A DNA stretch of 64,000 bases from Novosphingobium sp. BW1 (GCF_008107685.1 NZ_VIRF01000090.1:186001-250000); one strand, 5' to 3'. Shown: positions 44,251-52,776, numbered from the stretch's first letter. Translations and numbers: made by a program. The notes: generated from the sequence alone by a model not told the origin.

Positions 44251-45012
44251 TCAGGCGGCGGTCGCCTCGGCGTCTTCGCGCTTGACCACCTTGTGGCTTT
44301 CCTCGTCGAGGCCCTGCTTCCAATAGCTGGAGATATAGAGTTCGGCCGACGTCAACGCCTTTTCCTCGCGCAGGTAGGTCCGCATGAGGCGCATGGCCGA
44401 AAATTCGCTCGCCGCCCAGGCGTAGACCCGGCCACCGGGCCAGCCGTAGGCGCGCAGCGCCTCAACCAGCCACTGCGGCTGCTGGCCGGGTGCGGGATTG
44501 ACGATCCAGCGGATCTCCACGCCTTCGGGCGCGTCGATCTCCACGCGGTCATCCTCCTGCTGGATCTCGATCACCGCGTAACCCTTCGCATCGCGGTCGA
44601 GCGCTTCGAGGTTCACCGAAATGGCGGGAATCGCGGTCATGTCTCCGGCGATGAGGTAGAAGTCGAAGCCTTCAGGCAGGGGCTTGGCCGCCCCCGGACC
44701 GCCCACTTCGATGGTCGAGCCGATCTCGGTACTGATCGCCCAGTTGGTCGCCGGGCCCGAGACGCCGTTCTCCACGCCATGGAGCGCGAAATCGACATCG
44801 ATCTCACCCGCGCGCTGAGCGCGGATAGTGTAGGTGCGCAAGGTCGGCTTGGCCTTGCCTGGCGCGGGGGGAAACATCAGCTTCACATAGCCCCCTTCCT
44901 GCCCTTGCGGGAAATCGGCCAGCCCTTCGCCGCCCAGCGTCAGGCGGATCATCGAGGGCGAGACCTGCTGGCGGGCGAGGACGGTCATCATGCGCGGCTG
45001 GGCCTTGGCCAT
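44251..45012 (-). CDS. Siderophore-interacting / ferric-chelate reductase-like flavoprotein
   Basis: About 253 residues from the ATG at 45012, with AAGGATG eight bases upstream. The FAD-binding fold of the SIP/ViuB family is seen in PTLRTYTIRAQRAG, then GFDFYLIAGDMTAIPAIS, VYAWAASEFSAMR and the C-terminal ISSYWKQGLDEESH. It reduces ferric chelates with NAD(P)H to release iron. Iron demand of nitrogenase makes it a sensible neighbour, but it sits 109 bases from the molbindin gene and may have its own promoter. Confidence 0.85.
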   Translation of the reverse strand: MAKAQPRMMTVLARQQVSPSMIRLTLGGEGLADFPQGQEGGYVKLMFPPAPGKAKPTLRTYTIRAQRAGEIDVDFALHGVENGVSGPATNWAISTEIGSTIEVGGPGAAKPLPEGFDFYLIAGDMTAIPAISVNLEALDRDAKGYAVIEIQQEDDRVEIDAPEGVEIRWIVNPAPGQQPQWLVEALRAYGWPGGRVYAWAASEFSAMRLMRTYLREEKALTSAELYISSYWKQGLDEESHKVVKREDAEATAA

Positions 45013-45121
45013 GGCGGGGGGCATCCTTATTGCGATAAACTTGCAAGAAGGAATGTAGGGGCCCGGCCGCCGATTGCAATGGCGCATACCTATTCAGGGT
45101 CCCCTGGCCATCCGTGACCCG

Positions 45122-45625
45122 TCACCCGTCGAGCGCGCAGACGATGATGTGCGAGGCCTTGAAGCTGGCAAGGATCTGACGTCCCGCCTCCAGTTCCAGC
45201 GCCCGCGCGCTGTGGCTGGTCACCAGCACCGTCAGCTCGCGCCCCTCCCCGATGTCGAGCACGCATTCGGCCTCGACCGGCCCTGTCAGCACGTTGACGA
45301 CAGTGCCTCCGATGAGATTGCGCGCCGAAAGGGCGAGGCCCGGGACATCATCGATCAACGTGATGAAGCTGGGCTTGATGAGCGCAACCGCGCGCCCTCC
45401 CGGTTTCAGCCCCAGCGCGGCCACGGTAGAGTTGGGCACCAGCGCGTCGATCACGATCCGTTCGTTGACGAGCAGCCCCACTTCCGCGCTCACTGCGCCG
45501 TAGACGATCGCGGTCACGATGCCCTCCAGCATGTTGCGCTCACTCGCGCGCAGGCAGCGCCCGCCCGGCGGCACGAAGGGAACGACAGCGGCTCCGGCGG
45601 CTCCCGTCGCGGAGGCCATGGTCAT
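45122..45625 (-). CDS. Two-domain Mop/TOBE molybdate-binding protein (molbindin-like)
   Basis: 167 residues from the ATG at 45625, overlapping the glutaredoxin stop (ATGA). There are two Mop/TOBE units. The first is NMLEGIVTAIVYGAVSAEV with ALGLKPGGRAVALIKPSFI. The second is LSARNLIGGTVVNVLTGPVEAEC with ALELEAGRQILASFKASHII. This is the effector part of ModE/ModC without a DNA-binding or ATPase partner, so it should store or sense molybdate. Last gene of the nifB unit. The modC and modE genes of this window lack this domain. Confidence 0.85.
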   Translation of the reverse strand: MTMASATGAAGAAVVPFVPPGGRCLRASERNMLEGIVTAIVYGAVSAEVGLLVNERIVIDALVPNSTVAALGLKPGGRAVALIKPSFITLIDDVPGLALSARNLIGGTVVNVLTGPVEAECVLDIGEGRELTVLVTSHSARALELEAGRQILASFKASHIIVCALDG

Positions 45626-45942
45626 GCGCTTTGCCCGGCGAGGAGCGCCTGGAGTTCGCCTGCAGCGTACATGTCGCGCACGATGTCGCAGCCCCCGATG
45701 AACTCGCCGCGCACGTAGACCTGGGGCAGCGTGGGCCAGTCGGAATATTCCTTGATGCCCTCGCGCAGAAACGGATCGTCGAGCACGTTGACCCCGACAT
45801 AGGGGCGCCCGATGGCGTCCAGCACCTTCACCACACCTGCGGAAAAGCCGCATTGCGGGGCAGCGGGCACGCCCTTCATGAAGACGACGATCTCGTTGTC
45901 GGTGACAAGCGCGCGGATACGGTCGGACGTGGCCATGGCCAT
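45622..45942 (-). CDS. Monothiol glutaredoxin (CGFS type), nif-linked
   Basis: A 106-residue Grx4-type protein with the CGFS site in AAPQCGFSAGVV, then WPTLPQVYVRGEFIGGCDIV. It carries or transfers [2Fe-2S] clusters, often together with BolA, whose gene is five bases upstream. Azotobacter has a grx gene of this type in a nif cluster. Confidence 0.93.
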   Translation of the reverse strand: MAMATSDRIRALVTDNEIVVFMKGVPAAPQCGFSAGVVKVLDAIGRPYVGVNVLDDPFLREGIKEYSDWPTLPQVYVRGEFIGGCDIVRDMYAAGELQALLAGQSA

Positions 45943-45947
45943 TCTCC

Positions 45948-46205
45948 TCAGGTTGCAGGGGTGGTGGGGGCGACGGCAGGAACGAACGTCTGGAGCGCCA
46001 GCGCGTGCAGTTCATGCCCCATGTCCGCGCCGATCGCGGCGTAGACCATCTTGTGCTGGACGATCCGGCTCTTGCCGGCAAAGGCGGCGCAGGTGACGCG
46101 CGCGGCCCAGTGGTCGCCGTCACCGGCCATGTCGACCATCAGCACGTCGGCGTCGGGAAAGGCCGCGGTGATGCGGCGTTCGATCTCGGTGGCATCCATG
46201 GGCAT
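45948..46205 (-). CDS. BolA-family protein
   Basis: 85 residues from the ATG at 46205 (MPMDATEIERRITAAF); ATG at 46199 is an alternative. The BolA fold is seen in DADVLMVDMAGDGDHWAARV with the conserved helix SRIVQHKMVYAAIGADMG and the invariant ELHALAL. It binds CGFS glutaredoxins and [2Fe-2S] clusters, matching the gene downstream. Confidence 0.9.
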   Translation of the reverse strand: MPMDATEIERRITAAFPDADVLMVDMAGDGDHWAARVTCAAFAGKSRIVQHKMVYAAIGADMGHELHALALQTFVPAVAPTTPAT

Positions 46206-46225
46206 GGCGTATTTCTCCCGCGTGC

Positions 46226-46525
46226 TCAGACGAAACTGGGGACCTCGACGGTCACGTCCTCGGTGCCGGTCAGCGTCGCCTGGCAGGCCAGGCGCGACTT
46301 GGAACCGACGCCGACGAGGGTGTCGAGAATGGCGTTTTCCTCCCGGCCAATGCGCGAGAGGCCCTTGCGCCCCTCGATCACGAAGAGGTGGCACTGGCCG
46401 CAGGAGGCCTCCCCGTCGCACTTGTGGGCGACCGGCGCCCTGCTAGCGAGCACGGCGGCGAGCAGGCTGTCCCCCTCGGCAACGGCGATGGAGGTAGCAA
46501 AAGGCAGGATGGTGAGCGTGGTCAT
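46226..46525 (-). CDS. [2Fe-2S] plant/adrenodoxin-type ferredoxin
   Basis: A 99-residue ferredoxin with the C-x5-C-x2-C motif in HKCDGEASCGQCHLF and a distant Cys in RLACQATL. It is a probable low-potential electron carrier for NifB or other radical or Fe-S assembly steps in the operon. It has close neighbours on both sides (28 and 20 bases). Confidence 0.92.
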   Translation of the reverse strand: MTTLTILPFATSIAVAEGDSLLAAVLASRAPVAHKCDGEASCGQCHLFVIEGRKGLSRIGREENAILDTLVGVGSKSRLACQATLTGTEDVTVEVPSFV

Positions 46526-46553
46526 GGCGTTCTTTCTGTGTCTCTTCCCTTGG

Positions 46554-47732
46554 TCAATAGATGGCGGCCCCGGCGCCCGCGTTGATCGAGGCGTCCTTGA
46601 GACGCGCGACCATGAAAGCGATCTGCTCGGGGGTGAGGTGGGCGTGGAAGGGCAGAACGACCGCGCGGTCGGCGACCTTCTCGGTCACGAAGAGGTCGCC
46701 GCGCGTCCAGCCCAGCGCCCGATAGGTGCGCTGGAGATGGAGCGGACTGGAATAGGCGTGGGCCTCCACCCCCTCGGTGCGCATATCCTCCAGGATCGCG
46801 TCGCGCGATCCTTTGGTGAAGCGCGTTCCCAAGTGCACGGTGTAGAGGAACCAGTGAACCTCCTCGACATCGGGCGAGATGTAGGGCGGCTTGATCCCCT
46901 CGAAGCTTTGCATAAAGCCGTCGTACATGGCCTGGACGCCGCGGCGGCGTTCCAGCAGCACGTCGAGGCGGCGCAACTGCGCAAGCGCAAGCGCGGCCAC
47001 CATAGCGCCCATCGGCGCGCCGAAGGGCGCATCCACACCCGCCGTGACCGAGGTTCGGTCTGACAGGCTGCGGCTGCGCAGGCGCCGCAGCGCCATGGCC
47101 AGCTGCGTGTCGTCGGTGAGCGCGATCCCCCCCTCCCCACACGCGATGACGCCGGGCTGGGCAAAATCGAAAAGCGCGACATCCCCGAAGCTGCCGACCA
47201 CGCCTTCCTTGTGGCGCGAGCCGATCGCCTCGCTCGAATCCTCGATCAGGAAGAGGCCGTGCGCGTCGGCCAGCGCACGAAGGCCCGGCCAGTCGGCGGG
47301 GTGCCCGCAGGTGTTGCCCGCCAGGATCGCGCGGGTCCGGCTCGTCACCTTGTCCGCGCTCTTCTTCGCCGAAAGACAGCCCGACCAGTAGTCGATGTCG
47401 GCAAAGACCGGGGTCGCCCCGCAGCGCAGCACCGCGTGGCCCAGTTCGTGGAAGGAATGGGCCGAGAGGATCACCTCGTCGCCCGGCCCGATCCCCTTGG
47501 CGGTCAGCGCCATGACGAGCGCCATCGCCCCGCTGGAGGTTGCCACACCGCGCGCACGGCCGCACTGGGCGGCAAAGGCCTGCTCCAGCTCCTCGACCAG
47601 CGCGCCCTGCCCCAGCTGCGCGCCGCGCAGGACCTGCTCGACCGCGACGACGTCTTCCAGCGTCAAGTCGGGGTCGCTCATCGGGATCTGCAGCGCCTCG
47701 CCCGTGGCAATCGAGACGACCTGCCCGCTCAT
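46554..47732 (-). CDS. DegT/DnrJ-fold protein lacking the PLP lysine
   Basis: A 392-residue protein with the DegT aminotransferase fold: ATSSGAMALVMALTAKGIGPGDEVIL, then PVFADID, LIEDSSEAIGSRH and the C-terminal VHWFLYTVHLG and THLTPEQIA-type end. In the active-site strand, where family members read F-S-F-x-x-x-K-x-I-T-T-G-E-G-G, it reads FDFAQPGVIACGEGG. Gly therefore replaces the Schiff-base lysine. It is probably not a PLP transaminase but a re-purposed sugar or amine-binding protein. Starts by ATGA overlap with the small gene upstream; member of the nifB unit. Confidence 0.8.
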   Translation of the reverse strand: MSGQVVSIATGEALQIPMSDPDLTLEDVVAVEQVLRGAQLGQGALVEELEQAFAAQCGRARGVATSSGAMALVMALTAKGIGPGDEVILSAHSFHELGHAVLRCGATPVFADIDYWSGCLSAKKSADKVTSRTRAILAGNTCGHPADWPGLRALADAHGLFLIEDSSEAIGSRHKEGVVGSFGDVALFDFAQPGVIACGEGGIALTDDTQLAMALRRLRSRSLSDRTSVTAGVDAPFGAPMGAMVAALALAQLRRLDVLLERRRGVQAMYDGFMQSFEGIKPPYISPDVEEVHWFLYTVHLGTRFTKGSRDAILEDMRTEGVEAHAYSSPLHLQRTYRALGWTRGDLFVTEKVADRAVVLPFHAHLTPEQIAFMVARLKDASINAGAGAAIY

Positions 47733-48004
47733 GCCGGCGGCCTCCCCGCGACCAGAAGCCCGCTCGCCTGCGCCGGATCGCCGGTGACGCGGATGCAGTG
47801 GGCGGAGACGTCGAGCAGATGCAGATCGCAGGCGCCCACCGAACGGTAGGGCTCTTCCAGCACGTCACCCGCATCGCACTGGCGCAGGGCGAGATCGGGC
47901 ACCAGACGCCGCAGTGCGACACCCAGGGTCTCTGGGAGCGCACTGTCGCCCAGCGCCTGTACCAGCGCGTCGATGCGCGCGAGATCGATTTCGCTGAGCG
48001 GCAT
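47729..48004 (-). CDS. Small nif-operon protein (perhaps DUF6129)
   Basis: 91 residues starting MPLSEIDLARIDALVQALGD, with LPETLGVALRRLVPDLAL and the C-terminal HCIRVTGDPAQASGLLVAG. I recall small proteins like this in alphaproteobacterial nif clusters (DUF6129), but cannot confirm it. No motif to suggest a reaction. Starts upstream of DegT with ATGA overlap. Confidence 0.65.
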   Translation of the reverse strand: MPLSEIDLARIDALVQALGDSALPETLGVALRRLVPDLALRQCDAGDVLEEPYRSVGACDLHLLDVSAHCIRVTGDPAQASGLLVAGRPPA

Positions 48005-48022
48005 GGGCCTTGTTTCCTTTCT

Positions 48023-48394
48023 CTATTGCCAGAAAACGCGGTCGGGATCGGCGTTGAGCCAGGCCATCAGCTCACCAAGGCGCGCGAACCGCCCGTCCTC
48101 GATCCAGCTTGGGGGGCCGTGATTGCGCCGGAAGAGCCTCCATTCCCGCGCGCGCTCGACCCAAACGAGGCGCGCGATGTCGATTTCCCCGCCTTGCGGA
48201 TCGACGGTGCGCGAGCAGCAGGGCGCCCGCACGAGGTAGCCGTCCTCGATGGGCACGATCACAGGCTCGACGTAGCGGTAGCGCCGCCGCCGGACGAGCA
48301 GGCGCCCGATCCGCGCCAAATCGAATTCGTTGGGCTGGCGGGCAAGAAGCGCACGCGGCGCGGTGGTTTCGGCGGGAGTGGCGGCGAGGCTCAT
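48023..48394 (-). CDS. Unrecognised small nif-operon protein
   Basis: 123 residues from the ATG at 48394 (MSLAATPAETTAPRALLARQ), overlapping the nifZ stop (ATGA). It is rich in Arg and Trp: RIGRLLVRRRRYRYVEPVI, then YLVRAPCCSRTVDPQGGEI and WRLFRRNHGPPSWI. Two adjacent Cys are present (APCCSRT). It may be a DUF3024-like protein (low confidence). Not named. Confidence 0.65.
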   Translation of the reverse strand: MSLAATPAETTAPRALLARQPNEFDLARIGRLLVRRRRYRYVEPVIVPIEDGYLVRAPCCSRTVDPQGGEIDIARLVWVERAREWRLFRRNHGPPSWIEDGRFARLGELMAWLNADPDRVFWQ

Positions 48395-48669
48395 GCCAGC
48401 GTCCCTCCTGTCTCGACGCGTTCGATCTCCACTTCGAGGCACCCGACGACAAGCGGCGAACCTTGGCCCTCGCCGCGCGCAAATTCGACAAGGTAGACCG
48501 GCTGGTTGCTCTCCTCGTGGTGGCCCACGTTGACGATCTCGCCGCGCGTCCCGCGCGGGGCGAGCACGGCTTCGGGCGGGGCGCCGGGGAACGAGCCGTC
48601 GTTGACGAGATCGACCACCGCGCGCACGGCCTCGCCCCAGCCGTAGACGGGTTCACGCAGGTCCATCAT
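48391..48669 (-). CDS. nifZ: NifZ-domain protein, second copy
   Basis: A 92-residue SH3-like protein. FGWGEAVRAVVDLVNDGSFP-like residues (VYGWGEAVRAVVDLVNDG) and GTRGEIVNVGHHEESNQ with PVYLVEF match the NifZ fold. ATGA overlap with the first nifZ. NifZ helps the maturation of the second P-cluster of the MoFe protein; why two copies sit side by side is unclear. Confidence 0.8.
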   Translation of the reverse strand: MMDLREPVYGWGEAVRAVVDLVNDGSFPGAPPEAVLAPRGTRGEIVNVGHHEESNQPVYLVEFARGEGQGSPLVVGCLEVEIERVETGGTLA

Positions 48670-49016
48670 GGCCGGGCACTCGAATGGGCCGGAGCCCGGC
48701 TTGCGGGACGCGCGACGGGCAGTTCGTCCTCGTCCTCCTCGCTGGCCCAGACCGGGTCGAGTTCGCGCCGCTTCATGCCCACGCGGTGGCCGCTCTCGAA
48801 GAACTCGATGCCGTAGATGTAGAACTGCTGGAGGAAGGTACCGATCGAAACGACGACGCCCTCCTCGCCCTTCTTCACGAGCAATTCGCCGATCTCCTTG
48901 CCCGCGTAAGTGCCGTCGTTGCGCACAAGGCGCCGTGCGCGCACGCGTTCGCCATAGCGGAAGGCGGGCGGGCCATTGAGTTCGACGACCTCGCTGTCAC
49001 GAACGATGTTCGCCAT
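48666..49016 (-). CDS. nifZ: NifZ, P-cluster maturation protein
   Basis: 116 residues from the ATG at 49016 (MANIVRDSEVVELNGPPAF). The NifZ signature is FRYGERVRARRLVRNDGTYAG, then GEEGVVVSIGTFLQQFYIYGI. A long acidic/Ala-Pro tail (ASEEDEDELPVARPASRA) is unusual for the family. It acts in P-cluster assembly of NifDK. The start lies within the last 20 bases of the TPR gene. Confidence 0.88.
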   Translation of the reverse strand: MANIVRDSEVVELNGPPAFRYGERVRARRLVRNDGTYAGKEIGELLVKKGEEGVVVSIGTFLQQFYIYGIEFFESGHRVGMKRRELDPVWASEEDEDELPVARPASRAPAHSSARP

Positions 49017-49572
49017 CGGCCTCCTCCTCATCCTCCATGCGGTTCAGGACATCGATGAGGACCTGCGCGCCGATGCGGTCGCGCGGGTCGAGTTCGAGCA
49101 GCTTCTCGGCCGCCTCGCGTCCGGCTTCGAGATGGCCGGTGCGCAGCGACAGGTACGCGTAGCCCTTGAGGCTGAAGAGGAAGAAGCGCGGCAAAAGCGC
49201 CTCCCACTCTCCGAACGCGGCATCGCCCGCCTGCACCCGCCGCCAGTCCTCGCCCAGGACGTTGAGACGCAGGGCCTTGGCAACGCAGGCGCGCGCCACG
49301 TCGAGCGCATCGGCAAGCCGTCCCTTGTAGAAATAGAAGCGGTAGAGCGCGATCAGTACGGCGGCGTGGTCGGGCGCGATCTTCTCGGCTTCGAACAGGT
49401 GCGTCTCGGCCACGTCGGTCAGGTGATAGCGCTCGGCGGCGCGCTCGAGGTGCGCCTGCGCCTCGCGGGGCAACCCTCCGCCCAAGAGAGGGCTGGCGAG
49501 GATCGCGCGCTCGAACGCGTCCGAGGCCCCGCCAAAGCCCTCGAACGGCAGCGTTTGACGCGCTCCGCTCAT
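48997..49572 (-). CDS. TPR-type nif-operon protein
   Basis: A 191-residue helical protein with TPR-like pairs: HLFEAEKIAPDHAAVLIALY, FYKGRLADALDVARACVAKAL and GYAYLSLRTGHLEAGREAAEKL. No catalytic motif and no signal peptide. Overlaps both neighbours: fdxN stop/ATG (ATGA) and the nifZ start. Probably an assembly or interaction factor in the nifB unit; such TPR genes occur in other nif clusters. Confidence 0.75.
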   Translation of the reverse strand: MSGARQTLPFEGFGGASDAFERAILASPLLGGGLPREAQAHLERAAERYHLTDVAETHLFEAEKIAPDHAAVLIALYRFYFYKGRLADALDVARACVAKALRLNVLGEDWRRVQAGDAAFGEWEALLPRFFLFSLKGYAYLSLRTGHLEAGREAAEKLLELDPRDRIGAQVLIDVLNRMEDEEEADGEHRS

Positions 49573-49790
49573 GCCGGCTGGTACCGCGGCACGCTGGCGT
49601 CGAGCACGCAGGTGTCATCGACCGGGCAGATCGCGACACACTGCGGATCCTCGAAGTGGCCGATGCACTCGGTGCACAGCGCCGGATCGATGAGGAAGGT
49701 GCCCTTCGTCTCCGAGATCGCCATGTTGGGACACAGCGCCTCGCAGGCCGTGCAGTTGGTGCACTGGCTGGCAACGATCTTGTAGGCCAT
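49569..49790 (-). CDS. fdxN: FdxN-type 2[4Fe-4S] ferredoxin
   Basis: 73 residues starting MAYKIVASQCTNCTACEALCPN with a second cluster motif LCTECIGHFEDPQCVAICPVDDTC. Typical FdxN ferredoxin directly behind nifB, thought to supply electrons to NifB. Six bases after nifB; ATGA overlap with the next gene. A second similar ferredoxin is at 54742-54936. Confidence 0.95.
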   Translation of the reverse strand: MAYKIVASQCTNCTACEALCPNMAISETKGTFLIDPALCTECIGHFEDPQCVAICPVDDTCVLDASVPRYQPA

Positions 49791-49796
49791 CGCCGC

Positions 49797-51380
49797 TCAC
49801 CCCGCCTGGCTGAGCAGCGCGCCCTGGCGGATGGCCGCATCGCCGCGCTGCTGGTGGAAGATCTCGCCGCGCTCGATCCGGCTCATGTAGTCTTTGAACC
49901 AGACGAGCGCGGACTGTTCGATGTATTCGTGCGCGTACTGGTCGACCGGCTCCACGCCTGCGGCCTCAAGGTCCGCCCGGGGACAGCCGCCAATCTTGGC
50001 GACAAAGACCGCGTGGCAGTCGTTGATCGCCGCGATCACCGTGTCGAGCGCGTCGGCCTCGCCGTAACCGCCCTGGCAACAGAGGTCGACGCGGCGGTGG
50101 CCGACGAACTTGGCGCCCTTGGCGTTGAGCTCGTAGACCTGGAACTCCTTGGCGTGGCCGAAGTGCTCGTTGATGATCCCGTGGCCCTTGGTGGCGACCG
50201 CGACCAGGACCGAGATGTCGCCCGCTTTTTCAAGGCCCTCCAGCTCGCCCGCCTTGGCCGCGACCTTGGCCTGGCGCTCGCCCTCAACCGCCTGCTGGTA
50301 GGCCTTGCGCCCTTCGGCATCGTACTCGATGTCCATCGCCATGATCTTCTCGGTGGTGAACTCGGCCGAGCGGTCCTCGCCCAGGAGGCCGACCGCGTCG
50401 GCGCGGCACTGGCGGCAGTGGCGCATCATGTTCATGTCGCCCTCGCACGCGTCCTGGAGCGCCTTGAGTTCCTGCGCGGAAGGGCCGCGTTGGCCATTGA
50501 GGCCAAAAACCGTGCCGTGTTCGGGCGCGGAAATGAGCGGCATGATGTTGTGGAGGAACGCGCCGCGGCTCTTCACCGCCTTGTTCACCTCGACGAGGTG
50601 CGCATCGTTGATCCCCGGGATCATCACCGAGTTGATCTTGGCAAGGATGCCCCGCTCGGTGAGCATCTCGAGGCCCAGCAGCTGCCGCTCGGTCAGGATC
50701 TTGGCGGCTTCATAGCCCTGCAGGCGCTTGTTCTCCCAGAAGATCCAAGGGTAGATGTGCTGGCCCACTTCGGGGTCCACCATGTTGATGGTGATGGTGA
50801 CGTGGTCGACCTTGTACCTGGCGATCTCGTCGACCCAGTCGGGCAGCGCGAGGCCATTGGTCGAAAGACACAGCTTGATGTCGGGGGCAACCTCGCTGAT
50901 GAGGCGGAAAGTCTCGAAGGTCTTTTGCGGATTGGCGAGCGGGTCGCCAGGTCCTGCAATGCCCAGCACGGTCATCTGCGGGATGGTGGAGGCCACCGCG
51001 AGCACCTTCTTCGACGCCTGCTCGGGCGTCAGGCGTTCGGAGACGACACCCGGGCGGCTCTCGTTCGCGCAGTCGTACTTGCGGTTACAGTAGTTGCACT
51101 GGATGTTGCAGGCGGGCGCGACGGCCACGTGCATGCGCGCGTAGTGGTGATGGGCTTCTTCGGAATAGCACGGGTGGTTCTTCACCTTTTCCCAGATCTC
51201 GGGCGGCATGTCGGCCGGCCCGGCACCCGATCCGCAGCTCGCCTTTCCCGAACCGCCTTCGGTCCCGCAGCCCTTGTGCTCGGCCACCTTCTGCATGACG
51301 TCGGAAATATCGACGACGCCGTCTGCGGAACTGGCCTCGCGTGTTCTGTCCGGATCCTGGCTGAAAAGGGTGTCGGTCAT
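49797..51380 (-). CDS. nifB: NifB, FeMo-co core synthase (radical SAM)
   Basis: 527 residues from the ATG at 51380 (MTDTLFSQDPDRTREAS). Radical-SAM motif CNIQCNYCNRKYDC (C-x3-C-x2-C) after VAVAPA. Further Cys/His ligands lie in CGTEGG and HCRQCRAD. A C-terminal NifX-like domain (about 395-527; ATKGHGIINEHFGHAKEF) binds the product. It builds NifB-co, the 8Fe-9S-C core. First gene of unit C. Confidence 0.98.
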   Translation of the reverse strand: MTDTLFSQDPDRTREASSADGVVDISDVMQKVAEHKGCGTEGGSGKASCGSGAGPADMPPEIWEKVKNHPCYSEEAHHHYARMHVAVAPACNIQCNYCNRKYDCANESRPGVVSERLTPEQASKKVLAVASTIPQMTVLGIAGPGDPLANPQKTFETFRLISEVAPDIKLCLSTNGLALPDWVDEIARYKVDHVTITINMVDPEVGQHIYPWIFWENKRLQGYEAAKILTERQLLGLEMLTERGILAKINSVMIPGINDAHLVEVNKAVKSRGAFLHNIMPLISAPEHGTVFGLNGQRGPSAQELKALQDACEGDMNMMRHCRQCRADAVGLLGEDRSAEFTTEKIMAMDIEYDAEGRKAYQQAVEGERQAKVAAKAGELEGLEKAGDISVLVAVATKGHGIINEHFGHAKEFQVYELNAKGAKFVGHRRVDLCCQGGYGEADALDTVIAAINDCHAVFVAKIGGCPRADLEAAGVEPVDQYAHEYIEQSALVWFKDYMSRIERGEIFHQQRGDAAIRQGALLSQAG

Positions 51381-51445
51381 GGAAAACTCCCCAAGTCGCA
51401 GCCGGCGGAGGGGCACCACCGGCTTTCTGCTGATGGGAGCGGCTC

Positions 51446-51461
51446 AGCAAACTGCGTGCCA
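51446..51461 (-). promoter_or_regulatory. Sigma-54 promoter of the nifB unit
   Basis: TGGCACG-CAGT-TTGCT on the minus strand, exact consensus. 66 bases from the nifB start. Confidence 0.93.
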
Positions 51462-51560
51462 GATATCCGAAACTACCGATTTTCGGGCACTTCATGCCGC
51501 AGCGCAGCACGCGGCGCACGAAAGTTCCTGTCGCGAATGTCAGGCTTGGTACGCCAGCTT

Positions 51561-51576
51561 TGTCCGGCTCGCGACA
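51561..51576. promoter_or_regulatory. NifA upstream activator site of nifB
   Basis: TGT CCGGCTCGCG ACA, 100 bases upstream of the -24 element. Confidence 0.8.
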
Positions 51577-51681
51577 CGATGAGGTGCAGTTCGTGCACGA
51601 TCAGGCACCTAGGCAAGGGAGAGAATCCCCGTTACCAGAATGGGTTCGCGCACACTCGCGCAACGGAGTACGAATAGCCGC

Positions 51682-52776
51682 ATGGCCTTGCTGGTCTTTT
51701 ATGTCGCCCTGGCGCTGTGCGTCTCGTTCCTGTGTTCGCTGCTCGAATCCTCGATGCTGACGCTCACGCCCTCGCAGGTGCGCACCTTCGAGCAGCGCGG
51801 CACGCCCTGGGCGCGCAAGCTCAAGCGACTGAAGGACGATGTCGACCGTCCGCTGGCCGCGATCCTTACCCTCAACACGATTGCCCATACGATGGGTGCG
51901 GCGGGTGCCGGCGCGCAGTACGCCAAGCTCTACGGCAGCGGCAGCGAGGCAGTGTTCGCCGCGCTGCTGACGGTCGCGATCCTGATCGTCACCGAAATCA
52001 TCCCCAAGACCATAGGCGCGCGCTACGCCACCGGACTCGCCCCGTTCTGCGCCTGGATCCTGCCGCCGATGATCGCGGTGCTCGCGCCGCTGGTGTGGGC
52101 CTCGCGCCTCATCACCAAGCTCATTGCCTTTGGCCGCACGGCCGAGACCCCGCGCCACCGCGAGGAGCTTCTCGCGGTCACCAGCCTGGGCCAGGCCTCA
52201 GGCCAGATCGACACGGCCGAAGCGCGCTTTCTCAACAACATGCTCCAGCTCGACCGGATCAAGACGGCCGACGTGATGACGCCGCGCACAGTGGTGTTCA
52301 GCCTGTCGCAGGACATCGCACTGGACGAGTTGACCGAGAAGGTGCGCAAGTCCCCCTTCACTCGCATTCCGGTCTCGGGCGAGGGTGTCGACGAGATCCG
52401 CGGCTTCGTCATCAAGCACGACGTGCTCGACCTGCTCATGGACGAGGACTGCGACGAGCAGGGTTTTGCCGAACTGATCCGCCCGCTGCCCAGCGTGCTC
52501 GACCAGCTGAGCGTCGACCGCCTGTTCCACCGCTTCATCTCCGAACACCACCATATCCTGATGGTGGTCGACGAATATGGCAGCTTCCTGGGCCTCGTGA
52601 CGCTGGAAGACGTGCTGGAGACGATCTTCGGCTTCGAGATCGTGGACGAACTCGACGCGGTCGACGATCTGCAGGAATATGCCCGGGAACTCTCGCGCCG
52701 ACGCGCCGAGGCCGCCACACGGATGAAGACCCCCGCCCCCGCCGCCGCGCCCGAACGCCGCGCCGCGCGCGACTGA
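51682..52776 (+). CDS. CNNM/CorC-type membrane protein with CBS domains
   Basis: 364 residues from the ATG at 51682 (MALLVFYVALALCVS). Four TM segments in the N-terminal CNNM (DUF21) domain (LALCVSFLCSLLESSML, with VTEIIPKTIGARYA after the third). Two CBS domains (about 190-330) follow: KTADVMTPRTVVFSLSQD and HHILMVVDEYGSFLGLVTLEDVLE. The family exports or senses Mg2+ or other cations. Convergent with the SIR2-like gene (14 bases between stops). No nif-specific feature; likely an ordinary chromosomal gene caught inside the island. Confidence 0.9.
   Translation: MALLVFYVALALCVSFLCSLLESSMLTLTPSQVRTFEQRGTPWARKLKRLKDDVDRPLAAILTLNTIAHTMGAAGAGAQYAKLYGSGSEAVFAALLTVAILIVTEIIPKTIGARYATGLAPFCAWILPPMIAVLAPLVWASRLITKLIAFGRTAETPRHREELLAVTSLGQASGQIDTAEARFLNNMLQLDRIKTADVMTPRTVVFSLSQDIALDELTEKVRKSPFTRIPVSGEGVDEIRGFVIKHDVLDLLMDEDCDEQGFAELIRPLPSVLDQLSVDRLFHRFISEHHHILMVVDEYGSFLGLVTLEDVLETIFGFEIVDELDAVDDLQEYARELSRRRAEAATRMKTPAPAAAPERRAARD

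Larger units (their letters stand above)
51381..51681. other. nifB / CNNM-gene divergent regulatory region
   Basis: 301 bases with no gene. It contains the nifB sigma-54 promoter (51446-51461) and a NifA site (51561-51576). I saw no sigma-54 motif toward the CNNM-like gene, so that gene is probably not under NifA control. Confidence 0.75.

Noticed and set aside
49656..51677. A 673-codon plus-strand frame opposite nifB
   Set aside because: Complete antisense to nifB and fdxN; low-complexity content.
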